Shown here piece by piece: positions 9,301 to 18,121 of a stretch of DNA of 64,000 nt. The translations under genes were made by a program, and so were the position numbers. Under the pieces are notes generated by a model that made no database searches, was not told the DNA's origin, and was given only the letters and a program-made list of their open reading frames with translations. The stretch's first letter is position 1. Each line of letters begins with the position of its first letter. The stretch is from NCBI RefSeq assembly GCF_017916325.1, contig NC_090170.1, positions 1,771,501 to 1,835,500 on the forward strand, read 5' to 3'. This DNA comes from Leishmania martiniquensis. Lineage: Eukaryota > Euglenozoa > Kinetoplastea > Trypanosomatida > Trypanosomatidae.

Positions 9301-10788
9301 TTCACGTGCATGTGCGCCGCCGTGGCGCGCCCGCACGCGGTAGCGGGTTATGCCGCGCTGCCCGCGGCGGCGCAGGCGGCAAGGCTGATTTTCACGGAGC
9401 CATCAGTGCGCGCGGCGGCTCTGCGCGGCGGCTACCGCGTGCCGTGCAGCTGTCCGCTTGTGGAAGTGCACGCAAACGGCGAAATGGGTCACGCAACTTT
9501 TGCCGCCGCCGACATCGCTGCAGGCAGCTGTTTCCTCCAAGTAAAGGGGCTATCCATCCCGTTTCCAACCCTGTACACGATCATGTTGGATGAGGGCCGC
9601 CACTTACTCTTTGCGGATGGGGCACAGTTCCTCGCGCACAGCTGCGATCCCAATGTGCAGGTTCGTGTCGACGCAATGAACAACATGATCGAATGCCAGG
9701 CGCTGCGACCGATTAAGGCCGGTGAGCTTATCGCATTCAACTATAACGCCACAGAGTGGGACATGAGCACGCCATTCCGCTGCCTGTGTGGCTCGCAGCA
9801 GTGCGTGTACGAGATTCGCGGCTTCAAGCACCTCTCCCAGGCGCAGCGCGCGTTGCTCCAGCGGCAGGCGACGCCAGCAATCAAGGCCCTGGCATCTGCC
9901 TACGCGGACGTGCAGCTGCCCGCGACGCTGCTGCGCGCGGCACCAGACGGCCGTATCAAGTCCGCGCGTGCGGTGGCCAAGGGCGACATCCTGCTGGAGG
10001 TGATGTACCTGGATGTGCAGCCAAATCAAATATGTGTTGGTCGCCACTTTGTGGTGCCGCACGACGCCGACCGGTACAACTGTGTACTGGTTGAGGGGCG
10101 TCTCATCGCCAGCCGCGCCGTGGCATCCGATGAGCAACTCTCGGTGAACATGAACTTCTTTGTGTATGACATGACAGAAATTTTCCCGCGCACCTTCAAC
10201 GACACCTGCAAGGGCTTCAAGTTCATGGATGAGGCAGTCAAGCAGGCGCGCCTCTACCTCTGTGAGCCCCCGGTTCGCGCTCAAGCCATGTCGGACGGCT
10301 GGATCGTGAAGAGTACGCAGGACGCGCTTGTCGTGCGGCCCAACGGTGGCATGGGCCAGACAGCCTACGCGCGCAATAAGATCGCTGCGGGGACGCGGCT
10401 GTTCCACTGCACCGGACTTGTCATTCCCTTCCCCACCATGTACACCATCTGCGTCGGTGCTCATCAGCACCTACTGTTTGGCGACGCGGCGGAGTGCATC
10501 GCGCATCACTGCGATCCGAACGTGGCTGTGCGCATCGGCGAATCCGGCGAGGGGACTTTAGACTTCGTGACGATACGCGATATTGCGAAGGATGAGATGA
10601 TCACCTTTAACTACACGACGACCGAGTGGGACATGAACGCGCCGTTTGTGTGCCTCTGCGGCTCTCCCAAGTGTGCCGGCACCATTCAGGGATTCAAGCA
10701 CCTTCAGGAGGCTGATCAACAGCGGCTGTGGCCCATCACGTCGAAAGTGGTGAGGGACCAGTGGAAGGCGTACACCGCATCCTCCTAG
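6349..10788 (+). CDS. Giant multi-SET-domain protein (five tandem double SET modules)
   Basis: This 1,479-residue protein is built almost wholly of SET-type modules. Five fuller units (B) carry an N-terminal GxxGxATFA-like stretch, a G-L-V-x-PFPT segment, an AHSCDPN-like motif (H at about residues 206, 503, 803, 1097, 1386), a FNY-xx-TEWDM motif corresponding to the SET Tyr loop, and a post-SET-like CxCG(x)nC followed by GF. Between them lie five shorter, degenerate units (A), several with SHSC (H at about 351, 651, 945) but with NLN in place of FNY. SET domains transfer methyl groups from AdoMet to lysines of histones or other proteins; the target here is unknown. The frame is open 44 codons further upstream without an ATG, through pyrimidine-rich sequence, so the ATG at 6349 is preferred. 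No transmembrane or targeting segment is seen. It might instead be a scaffold that has lost activity in most units. Confidence 0.9.
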   Translation: MKAATAFGTGDIVLPLPRSFSVCEDRLVLPDGVAVLHGENFNVTIISHFLIAVKPFGVDEKIVVNLNLCFYDLLKSCMPPAAPANEKEEMPMRSALPAYTVERPAAPGFRYLEEETKQELYRFADEHVRQQAIEDGFLPRGSDEGRLTVVHAKAGEPVAVSATEHEEGDVVFETTGVPLPFPIRSTVELPGDLHLRLTGGSEFLQHSCLPNIRLEINGARIRGIAVRAIEAEEKLTYNYLTTEWEVSKVFHCSCNVYCCYGLIKGFRFLDREQQEHLLPHCSPAVCEKLRSPLLSGATFGALTSSAALFTTAESRLTSQRDLAAGTVLFEVCGIPKLEQNELVLDRLRLSHSCDANTVVVDGRVVTSRPLAVGDTVTCNLNLLYYTLSPGLPCACGSVSCSGHVRGFKALPVKVKNLWWSSLSNAVRAAALEDGYKIFSSSGMVDVRRTQAIGNATFASRNIAAGTRIFHVYGLVLPFPTVHTIYLGEGRHLLFADGAQCLAHSCDPNTRVVVNADTGSLDCFALRDIAADELVSFNYLSTEWDMSEPFTCACGSNHCYGRIAGFRHVKREGQLKLWSTATRAVQSLFAQSIRQTASTLATISSALVAPAGMSGALSLCEDSPSGTVLFEAAAGFAVEGDRVCFGDVFLPHSCNASAVLLEGRVVLSNAYAAGTTITLNVNQLCYQLVKPFTCHCRGADCTRTVGGFAALSDTEKARLLLCTAPDVRAEATTAGFTIPCPSPLVTVKRSGGMGQATFAARRIPRGTRFLKVNGLVLPFPTVYTIQLERGRHLQFAEGAQCLAHSCTPNVRIMVDAEGRSLDCLALRDIEEGEVIAFNYLTTEWDMSTPFRCLCGETSTCFGRIRGLKYLSGEERQRLWWMLTPAMRQLAGDSFNWKALAGPQLRTDNVGRVRAAKELKEGLVILEALQVQLCSGCAIVGGVQVSHSCAPTAAIVEKRLVMIETVCAEAEITVDLNCLACTLEVPFTCMCAAVARPHAVAGYAALPAAAQAARLIFTEPSVRAAALRGGYRVPCSCPLVEVHANGEMGHATFAAADIAAGSCFLQVKGLSIPFPTLYTIMLDEGRHLLFADGAQFLAHSCDPNVQVRVDAMNNMIECQALRPIKAGELIAFNYNATEWDMSTPFRCLCGSQQCVYEIRGFKHLSQAQRALLQRQATPAIKALASAYADVQLPATLLRAAPDGRIKSARAVAKGDILLEVMYLDVQPNQICVGRHFVVPHDADRYNCVLVEGRLIASRAVASDEQLSVNMNFFVYDMTEIFPRTFNDTCKGFKFMDEAVKQARLYLCEPPVRAQAMSDGWIVKSTQDALVVRPNGGMGQTAYARNKIAAGTRLFHCTGLVIPFPTMYTICVGAHQHLLFGDAAECIAHHCDPNVAVRIGESGEGTLDFVTIRDIAKDEMITFNYTTTEWDMNAPFVCLCGSPKCAGTIQGFKHLQEADQQRLWPITSKVVRDQWKAYTASS
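6840..10720 (+). repeat. Five in-frame ~295-codon tandem repeats within the SET gene
   Basis: The conserved His codon of the HSC motif recurs at 6964, 7855, 8755, 9637 and 10504, giving spacings of 891, 900, 882 and 867 nt. The middle copies are closest to one another. The first and last are more diverged, which fits growth by unequal exchange from the centre. The repeat is clear in protein but diverged in DNA. Confidence 0.9.
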
Positions 10789-11975
10789 GCCCGGCGCACG
10801 CTCCCGAAAAAAAAAGGAGCTGCAACCGCCAGGGCACACTATAGACAAGAGCAAAACACACAGGAATGGAGGCGCAGAGGGGTTCGAGGTGGCGCCTCAG
10901 ACAGCCCCTCGCGCTGGAGAGGGGGAGAGAGAAGCAGAAGCGACGTCGCCCCCGGTGGCGCACATGGGCGGTCTCTCCCCTCCCCCTTTCTCTCTTTCTT
11001 TGCCATGTGTCTTTGGACGGAGGCCTGTTGTTCCTCTTATCCACTCCTCTGGACTCTGTATGTGAAAGTGTGTGCGAATGCCGGAAGGCGTGAGTATTCC
11101 TTTCGCACAGACGCCACATTCGCAACCAAATAGAAATGTCTTTTCTTTTTTCTCTTTTTTTTCCTGTCTCTCACTGACATGCGCGGCGCGCTCCTCCCTC
11201 TCCCTCCCTTGCCCCTTCTAGCCGTGGAGGTGGATGCGTCGGAACATGCCTTCGCCGCAGAAGAAGACAACGAGAGACAGCATCAATCGGTGGTGTTGTG
11301 CCCCACACGCTCACGTCTGCGAGGTGCAGGTGTCATTTGCTGCACTGGGCCCATGCGTTGCTGCACTGCGTGTGCTCAGGAGACACGGAGCCATTCAGTG
11401 CCCTCTGCGACATGTGCGCGTTGCTGCCGCTTGTCATTCATTACCCCTCCCAGCGCTCGCTATGCATCTCACTTTTTTTTCACTCAGCTGTTTGTCGGTA
11501 AGCTGCTGCTTTCCGCCGCGGCCCCTCCAAGCTACGCTGCCTTTGCAGTACTCGCACCTCGTGTGTCCCCTGCCGGCGCGCCGCAGCCTTGTGGAACGTA
11601 AGGCAAGACTGGCTTGCGCCTAACGACGCTGACGCTGCTGCTCTTATTCGCTCTGGCGTCCTTGTCGTCGTTTCGGGCCGCGCCAAGAGAAGCCGCCGTG
11701 ACTGACAGACCCCCTGAAGTCTCTCCTTCGCCGAAGCCTGAGGAATGCGGAGGCATGGCGCTAAACGCCCACACGGCTGCATATAACGCACATACATACT
11801 CTTCGCTGTTGCTCACTCTTCTGCTTAGACTGGCATAAGATCGTCCCACGCCCCCTTCCCCCCTGCGACTCATTCGACGGGCACGTTTCAAACGTAGCCG
11901 CACCCGCTAGTTGCGGCCTCTGTCACTGGTGTAACGAGTTCGAGGCGCGCTCACTACTGATCCTTTGCTGATACG
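10789..11975. other. Intergenic region before the ePHD gene
   Basis: About 1.2 kb. It holds an A-run just after the stop (10806-10815), a purine-rich stretch at 10910-10950, and C/T-rich tracts at 10970-11040 and 11135-11220. A short open frame near 11.2-11.6 kb shows no coding character. No gene is called. Confidence 0.65.
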
Positions 11976-13223
11976 ATGCCGAGGGCAGCCAAACCAGCAA
12001 AGCGGGTGGGCTTTGGCCCCATCACCTACTACTCGTCTCCTCCCGTCGAGGATTCAGAAGGCCCACATCTGCATGGACGCAGTTCTCTTCTAGAGTCGTC
12101 GGCGCTACACCCGTGGACCTCGAAGTCGGTGAAAGTCGAGACCGCCGCTGCTGTAGCAGCACCGCTCGTGCACAACGAAGCGGGCGGGCACCTCTGGATG
12201 GACGTACCGGGACAACCTGCCGCGCCAGCAGCGCTATTCCACGGCGCTTGGGGAGACGGGTCCAACGCAACCCTGTTGTCTACCCAGCAGGCGACCAATG
12301 TCGTCGTGGTTGGCAAGAGCGGAGGAAGCGACATCCAGGATCTGAAAGCGGTGTCACCTCAGCGTAAGACGCCCGCTAGCTCACCCGCCAGTCGCCTGGG
12401 GTCGTCTGATGACGACACATACGATACACAAGTGGAGCAAAGATTCACAGAGCGCCACTCAAGCAGTGCGGCACAGTGTGATGGTGCGGGGATCGGTGAG
12501 CCCCCGTCATCCTTTTTGGAAAGGTCGCCCACCATGTCCCAATTGGTTTCAGCCATAGACGACGTCCTTGGCGGCTCTCAGCGCGCGCGGAGTCTTTTGG
12601 TTGCGACCTCCTTTATCATGACTCCTCCATGCAGCTCTTTCGTCACCGAATGCGCATCGCTCCGCTTATGTGCGACGAACCCATCGTTATCATCCTCAAG
12701 GAATGCACCGAAGGCTCAGTTGGCTGACTCGTCTGGCACGAGAGTTCGTGGAGGCGCCGACCCGCAGCGGGAAGACGACGAGAGCGTCACAGCAAGCCGG
12801 TCCCCCTGTCGAACCTCCCAGTCGCCCATCGTCTCAGCAGTTACACTCGCCACTTCCGATACTGTAAGTAGAAATGCACAGCCAACCTTCTGCGTCTTCT
12901 GCGGCATGGATGCGCCCTTCGGAAATGCTTACGAGACACCTCTGCTCTGCTCTGACGGCATCGCTTATCACACGGCATGCGCCCTTTGGTGTCCAGAAGT
13001 CTTCTACGACGTCGAGCTCGGTGCACTGGGAGGCATTGCTGAAGCATCGCACCGCTGTCACAGTATCAGATGCGCTTGGTGCCGCCAACCAGGGGCGGCT
13101 GTTGGCTGTGCTTGCCCAACGTGTCAGCTGAGCTTCCACGTCCCTTGCGCTGTGAGAGCGCGGGCGTCGATGAATATGCAGACATTTGTGCTCTACTGTC
13201 CAGCGCACAGATCTGCCGCATGA
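11976..13223 (+). CDS. Extended-PHD (zf-HC5HC2H-type) zinc-finger protein
   Basis: The 415-residue protein has a long, Ser/Thr/Pro-rich, probably disordered N-terminal part (residues 1-300) and a C-terminal zinc-binding module. The module starts with FCVFCG near residue 305. It continues with a YHTACALWCPE-type His/Cys/Trp segment, CAWCRQPGAAVGC, CPTCQLSFHVPCA and ends with YCPAH. This order of Cys and His pairs is that of the extended PHD finger found in chromatin factors such as the MLL, BRPF and PHF6 proteins, where it binds histone tails or nucleic acid. A nuclear role is therefore likely but inferred. No other catalytic domain is visible. The ATG is the first in the frame after a stop. 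Neighbours give no functional hint. Confidence 0.8.
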   Translation: MPRAAKPAKRVGFGPITYYSSPPVEDSEGPHLHGRSSLLESSALHPWTSKSVKVETAAAVAAPLVHNEAGGHLWMDVPGQPAAPAALFHGAWGDGSNATLLSTQQATNVVVVGKSGGSDIQDLKAVSPQRKTPASSPASRLGSSDDDTYDTQVEQRFTERHSSSAAQCDGAGIGEPPSSFLERSPTMSQLVSAIDDVLGGSQRARSLLVATSFIMTPPCSSFVTECASLRLCATNPSLSSSRNAPKAQLADSSGTRVRGGADPQREDDESVTASRSPCRTSQSPIVSAVTLATSDTVSRNAQPTFCVFCGMDAPFGNAYETPLLCSDGIAYHTACALWCPEVFYDVELGALGGIAEASHRCHSIRCAWCRQPGAAVGCACPTCQLSFHVPCAVRARASMNMQTFVLYCPAHRSAA

Positions 13224-13689
13224 AACCCAACACGCCTCGACCTGCTCGCGCCGCCGAACGGGGAGGCAACTCCTTTTGAGCAGAGTAGGCGCCAATGACT
13301 CTACTGTATGTGCGTGTGTGTGTGTAGGTGTGTGTGGTGCAGCGTATGGGGGAGGAAATGCGTCTGCCTAGGCGCGCTTCTCAGAGGCTGAAAAAGATGC
13401 GCCGGTGTCTTTTATCCATGAGAGGCGTCTGCTCCACCACACACCCAATGCCGACGTCATGGTCTCCTCCTCCTCCATCCTCTTCGGCCACACTCTTTCT
13501 TTTGTGAATCCTCGGCCATGGAGCTCACCGCGCTCCTCATCATATCTCAGCGTACGCGTGTAGGTGTGCGGTTTTCGATCCGTAACGATCAGCGCGTGCC
13601 GTTGCTTGTTGGTTTCACCCCCTCCACAGCAACAGCATTGGCGACTGTCTTGTTCGATACGTCGCCTCTTTTAACAGACTCGCGTGAAA
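13224..13689. other. Intergenic region before the LAMTOR2-like gene
   Basis: It holds a GT run at about 13312-13335 and a C/T-rich tract at 13460-13505 that probably serves trans-splicing of the next gene. No gene is seen. Confidence 0.6.
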
Positions 13690-14106
13690 ATGCTATGCGC
13701 GTCTGACCTCAATGCTGTCGTCAGCAGCGCCGTTGGCGACGACGTTCTCATGGCGCTGTTGCTGGACGCATCCGGCAACGCCATTGCCACCGCCTTTGCC
13801 GGATCCGCTGAGCAGCGCGACAACTTGTACGCGCCACTGGTCGCAGCCACGGCAAACATGTGGCGCGCATACGCTCGTAGTGACCTGGCAGTGAACAAGC
13901 TCAACCTTGAGCTAGAGAGCGAATCGCTGGAACAGATGATCGTGAGCTTCCCAGACAAGAAGATTTGTGCCATGTCTGTCGCGGACACGGCAGTTGTCTC
14001 GCTCGTGTCTGTAAACGAGTCCGTGACAGAGGGCTTTCTGAAGCTCAAGACCGCTGCCCTCCAGCGTAAGCTGGACTGCCTTCTACGGCCTGTCATGGTC
14101 GGGTAG
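13690..14106 (+). CDS. Roadblock/LC7 protein, LAMTOR2-like
   Basis: The 138-residue protein is a single Roadblock/LC7 domain. It starts with a helix (LNAVVSSAV), then a strand pair with LLLDASGNAIAT, a helix containing NMWRAYAR, a central strand region, and a C-terminal helix near FLKLKTAALQRKL. The layout and length (animal LAMTOR2 about 125 residues) fit LAMTOR2/p14. In animals that subunit sits in the Ragulator complex on late endosomes and lysosomes and helps anchor Rag GTPases for TORC1 signalling. A dynein light chain of the same fold is the main alternative, but the AxxxxMWRAY-type helix favours LAMTOR2. The frame opens at a GTG two codons upstream; I use the ATG at 13690. Confidence 0.75.
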   Translation: MLCASDLNAVVSSAVGDDVLMALLLDASGNAIATAFAGSAEQRDNLYAPLVAATANMWRAYARSDLAVNKLNLELESESLEQMIVSFPDKKICAMSVADTAVVSLVSVNESVTEGFLKLKTAALQRKLDCLLRPVMVG

Positions 14107-14804
14107 AGGCGAAGGAAAGGAAAGTGGCCGTGCTGTACGCGAAGCAAGAAGACGATCGCGTGCACGTGTATTTGTGTGCCCATGGCTCGTACGTGATTGT
14201 CAGTGCTCTGCTAAAGATAGAGGCGATTCAGAGACGCGTGACTAGTGCATCATCTTCTTGGTGCATTTCTCACCTTACCTTACCTTTTGATTTGGGGGTG
14301 AATGGGTGGGTGCGTGCAGCGCGTCTGCTGTTGTACGTGCCGGCTTACGTCTGTGTCTGTGTCCGTTCGTTCTGTTTATCGTCCTGTTCCTCTCTGTTCG
14401 CCTGCAGACACCAAACAACACCAAGCACCGCACACACATATAGATGCATATAAATATATACATGTATATCGCTCTATGAAGTGGAAACGTTTCGTGGGAA
14501 CGCTGTGCCGCTTCAGAAGTCCCCTCACCCTCTACCCCCCCTGCGCCTTGGTGACTGCTCCCTCCTCCCCTGTCCAGAGCCCTCGCTTCTCGTTGTCTGA
14601 TGCGGCGCGCTGCCAACCTTCCGCTCTCTTGCTTTCTTTCTCTTTCTCGCTGTGTGTGTGTGCCTCTTGGCCCCTTCGATTCGGTGCTCAACCCCCTCTA
14701 CAACTCTCCTTCGCTTTTCCTTCTCTTTCTCATTAAGCGGCACGGACAATCTGTCTTTGTTTTTTCTTTTTTTGCCAGCGTTGTAGAGCAGCGTGGCGCC
14801 GAGA
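14107..14804. other. Intergenic region before the Oxa1-like gene
   Basis: About 0.7 kb with GT-rich sequence near 14340, an AT-rich patch near 14440-14470 and a series of C/T tracts from 14515 onwards. No gene is supported. Confidence 0.6.
14740..14778 (+). promoter_or_regulatory. Predicted spliced-leader acceptor for the Oxa1-like gene
   Basis: A nearly pure T/C run ends in GCCAG with AG at 14777-14778. It is 26 nt before the ATG at 14805, a typical short 5' leader. This site supports the ATG at 14805 as the true start. Confidence 0.6.
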
Positions 14805-16442
14805 ATGCTCCGCTGCTACCGCACGCCGCGACTGTTCGGGTCAGCAACGGCGCCGCTGCTGTCCTTGTCCCCTCTGCCGTGCTTTTCGAAAGCCCCAGTC
14901 ATCACATGTCGGCACTTCCAGAGTGACCCCGCCCCAGTCGGTCTGGCGCCTCCTCAAGATGTGCCCCTTACGTACCTGGACTGCATGGAACGAATGTGGA
15001 ACAGCAAGTGGTTCGGCACCGTCGACGGAAGCGCAGCCGCAGCCACCAGGGCGTGCGCCGCCTCCACTGACCCTTCCCTGTTCGCGCAGGTGTTTCTCGC
15101 ATCTCAACAGGCGTTCGGCATTGAGGCGGGCGCGCTCCTGTTTCTCACTGGTGCCCTCACACGCCTCTGCACTCTCTTCCTCTCCCTCTACGGGGAGAGA
15201 GCGGTGGAGCGGATGCGGCTAGCTCTGCCGGAGCTGAAGAGACCTCAAGAAGACTTCAATCGTACCTTCTTCAATAGCCTCGCCTCCGCCATGGAAGTGC
15301 AGGTCGCAGCTAGCGTGCTCAAGAGTCACCGTCGCGCTGTGTTTCGTAAGTATCGCACGTCCAACCTCAAGTGTATTGCGTCCTTTGGCATGGCGCCAGT
15401 GATGATGATGGGACTCTATCAAGTCGCCGCGCTTTGCGACAACGCTGCGCTAGACGTGGGAACCTCCTCCTACCTGTGGTGCAGTGCCCTCACGCTTCCT
15501 GATCCTTTTTTTCTGCTCCCGACGCTCACGTGCGCCATCACGCTGCTCAACTTCGAGCTTTCCCTGTCGAACGATATCAAGACAGGCTGGATGCGGAACG
15601 TGGTGTGGGGCGCGCGGCTGGGGTGCCTCTGCGTCGTTCCCGTCGTGTCGTCGTTCCGCTCTGGAGTGTGCCTCTACCTGATTGGCATGAATGCAGTAGG
15701 CCTGCTGCAGCCGCTGCTCCTGCGCTCTGTCCTCGTTCGGCGATGTCTCGGCTTCCCCTCACCAGAGCACTTGTCCGCCGCGACGCCGCGGGCAATGGTG
15801 AAGGTACCTCGGACAGCAGCCAGTGGTCGCACCGCCACACTACGAGAGCGTATTATGGCGGCTTTAGCGCCGGAGGAGGGTGCATCCGCCGCTGGCGTGA
15901 GCGCAAGGGCGGGTGACGCGGCGGATGATATACTGAAGGCAAGCATGAACCTTCAGTTTCCTTATTTCAGTCATCTGCTGAACCCGCAAGTCGACGAGCA
16001 TCACGAAGTGTTTGCGAAAGCGCGAAATAAGCAGTCGAAGCTGGGCCTCATTGCTCGTGCCCGCACCGCATCATCATCTGGCGAACTGCAGGGGCAGCAG
16101 CACACCGCATGTGTGCACGCCTCCGCTGCTCCTGGCCATGGTAGCCGCGCTGTACGAGGTGTGAACCCCCTTATGCGGGAAATGCCCCTGCATCGTCAGC
16201 CGCTATCTTCTAGCCCCATACCGCCACACGAGAGTGGCCGAGGTGGCGGCAGTGGCGGTGCTGTTGCGCCTGCAGGCGCGGCAGAGGCATCGACACACAC
16301 ACAGAAGCCGAAAGGGTCGACGTTTGCGTCGAGTGGTTGGAAGAGTGCACAGCTGTCGTTTTCGGAGGAGGACTTTCTTCCGTCCTACTCGAGTCGGAGT
16401 CCCGCGCGCCCCTCGTCTTCATTGTCGCGGCCGCACAAGTGA
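14805..16442 (+). CDS. Oxa1/YidC/Cox18-like mitochondrial inner-membrane insertase
   Basis: The 545-residue protein starts with a basic, Ser/Arg-rich stretch resembling a mitochondrial presequence (residues 1-30). Hydrophobic segments follow at about residues 95-125, 190-215, 225-255, 260-285 and 288-310, spaced as in the Oxa1/Cox18 family. The first is followed by a long matrix-side helical region rich in charged residues, as in YidC relatives. Such proteins insert respiratory-chain subunits into the inner membrane. The last ~200 residues are low-complexity and probably disordered, an extension beyond the usual family size. I chose the ATG that follows a clear spliced-leader acceptor; the frame extends four codons further but only to a GTG. 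Family assignment rests on topology and a few residues, so it is moderately sure. Confidence 0.65.
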   Translation: MLRCYRTPRLFGSATAPLLSLSPLPCFSKAPVITCRHFQSDPAPVGLAPPQDVPLTYLDCMERMWNSKWFGTVDGSAAAATRACAASTDPSLFAQVFLASQQAFGIEAGALLFLTGALTRLCTLFLSLYGERAVERMRLALPELKRPQEDFNRTFFNSLASAMEVQVAASVLKSHRRAVFRKYRTSNLKCIASFGMAPVMMMGLYQVAALCDNAALDVGTSSYLWCSALTLPDPFFLLPTLTCAITLLNFELSLSNDIKTGWMRNVVWGARLGCLCVVPVVSSFRSGVCLYLIGMNAVGLLQPLLLRSVLVRRCLGFPSPEHLSAATPRAMVKVPRTAASGRTATLRERIMAALAPEEGASAAGVSARAGDAADDILKASMNLQFPYFSHLLNPQVDEHHEVFAKARNKQSKLGLIARARTASSSGELQGQQHTACVHASAAPGHGSRAVRGVNPLMREMPLHRQPLSSSPIPPHESGRGGGSGGAVAPAGAAEASTHTQKPKGSTFASSGWKSAQLSFSEEDFLPSYSSRSPARPSSSLSRPHK

Positions 16443-17062
16443 CGTGGCATCTTACATTTTTTTCTGTTCGCTCGCATAGACGCGAGAGGGCATGCCTCCG
16501 CCTCTAACCAAACGAGCATTAAAATGGAACGTCTAAAGCCGGCCAACGGCGGGGGCTTTCTCTCTTGACATTTTGGAGGGCGGCCAAAGGTATAGCGATG
16601 CGCGTCGAGATCGCTTCTCTCCCCACCACCACTTCCAATCACCCCTCCCTCCTCGCATGCAGCCCCGGGGGAACTTCGTCTGACGATGCTGAGCTGTCCC
16701 CATCCCCCATATGGAAGCCCGCATCGCATACAAGGCACGCGCACGTAGACAGGCGTCATGCCCCACGCGCTATTCCACCACTCCCTCCACACCCTCGCGG
16801 TCCGCCTTCGTTTCTTCGGCTGCACGTCTGTGTCGACACCCTTACATCCCTCCTCATCCCCTTCATTCTGCAGCACATTTGTCGGCTTGGCTCGATTTGT
16901 GGGTGTATTTGACGCAGCGTCTCCTTGCTGTCCAACCACTGCTTAGTCGCTAGCAAAGGGCAATCGAGAGGTGGGCACGCAGGACTGTGTATCGTACCTG
17001 TGCGCCCACGAAGCTCCCGTGTGTGGCCAGGGCCTTCAGTACAATCCCACTGCTGTACGCCA
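16443..17062. other. Intergenic region before PSD
   Basis: About 0.6 kb with C/T-rich sequence at 16620-16660 and 16780-16870 and no supported gene. The frame of the next gene is open through its last 46 codons but lacks an ATG there. Confidence 0.6.
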
Positions 17063-18121
17063 ATGCCGCCCTTGCGTTGGACTCCCCCGTCGCGCTTCTA
17101 CAAAAGTCACCGCATCATTCGCCTGTCGAACCCGGCTCGTCGGTGGCTGTACCACCATCTTCTCTTGGGTGGCATCGGAGCTTTCGGATGTTACCTGACG
17201 CTGCGCTACCAATGCGCGGCGTGGGAAGCGGCTAAACGTTCGGAGGATGGAAACTGCCTATGCTCCAGCGACATGGTTGACTTCCTGCGCTACATGCCCT
17301 TCAACTACATGTCCAATATCGCTGGCCAGCTCGCGGAGAACGAATCTGTGCCAGCCTGGCTGCACAACTGGTTCGTACAGGCCTTCGTGTACTGGTACGC
17401 CATGGACATGTCCGAATCAGAGCAGAAGTCTGACTTCGACACCTTTCAGCAGTTTTACATGCGCGACTGGAGGCCGACAGCGCGACCCGTGGATGCCAAA
17501 GCCTCAGTCGTTTCCCCGTGCGACGGTGAAGTGTTGGCCGTGCACACGGACGTGGAGAACACCTCGCTGGTGCAAGTAAAGGGGCTCAGCTACGGCATGC
17601 ACGCCCTCTTTCAGGTCACCCCTCCACCGTTGAAGACGGAAACACACCGCCGAGTGGCCGTGGTGATTCATATGCGCAACAAGGACTTCCATCACGTCAT
17701 CGCGCCATTGTCGTTTGTGTGTGAAAAGAGCGTCTACGTGCCTGGCTCCCTGCTGCCGACGACGGCGGCTGGCTATCATTGGATCCCTTCCGTACTCACC
17801 ATCAACGAACGCCTCGTACTGCAAGGGACGTCTAGCGGCGAGGCAGAGCTCCCGGTTTTCATGGCCCTCGTTGGCAGCACGCTGACTGGACGCATTACTC
17901 TCTACACGGACAAGCGCGTACGCACAAACTACCTCGACCCGCCAGCGTACGCGGTGCACTTGCCGTACGCGTCGAGACCACGTCTGGCGCGCGGTGAGCG
18001 ACTCGCGACGTTCAACTGGGGGTCATCCGTTGTCTTGGTAATCGATGTGCCGAAAAGCTGCACAGCTCTGAAGCGTAAGGGTGATGAAGTCAAGGCGGGT
18101 GAGGCTCTCCTCCAGTTCTAA
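17063..18121 (+). CDS. PSD: Phosphatidylserine decarboxylase
   Basis: The 352-residue protein converts phosphatidylserine to phosphatidylethanolamine, normally at the mitochondrial inner membrane. The N-terminus is basic (residues 1-30), followed by one hydrophobic segment at about 31-48, fitting import and membrane anchoring. Family landmarks are SPCDGEV (Asp near residue 154), a DFHHVIAP stretch (His near 210-211) and the VGST motif at about 270-273. Family members cleave themselves before that Ser, which becomes the pyruvoyl cofactor of the alpha chain. All three elements of the self-cleavage Asp-His-Ser set look intact, so the enzyme is probably active. The first in-frame ATG is at 17063; the frame extends 46 codons upstream only through a TTG. 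Length matches mitochondrial type I enzymes. Confidence 0.95.
   Translation: MPPLRWTPPSRFYKSHRIIRLSNPARRWLYHHLLLGGIGAFGCYLTLRYQCAAWEAAKRSEDGNCLCSSDMVDFLRYMPFNYMSNIAGQLAENESVPAWLHNWFVQAFVYWYAMDMSESEQKSDFDTFQQFYMRDWRPTARPVDAKASVVSPCDGEVLAVHTDVENTSLVQVKGLSYGMHALFQVTPPPLKTETHRRVAVVIHMRNKDFHHVIAPLSFVCEKSVYVPGSLLPTTAAGYHWIPSVLTINERLVLQGTSSGEAELPVFMALVGSTLTGRITLYTDKRVRTNYLDPPAYAVHLPYASRPRLARGERLATFNWGSSVVLVIDVPKSCTALKRKGDEVKAGEALLQF

Noticed and set aside
9604..10470. Minus-strand frame of 288 codons inside the SET gene
   Set aside because: A shadow of the strongly biased + strand gene; no family match and no minus-strand neighbours.
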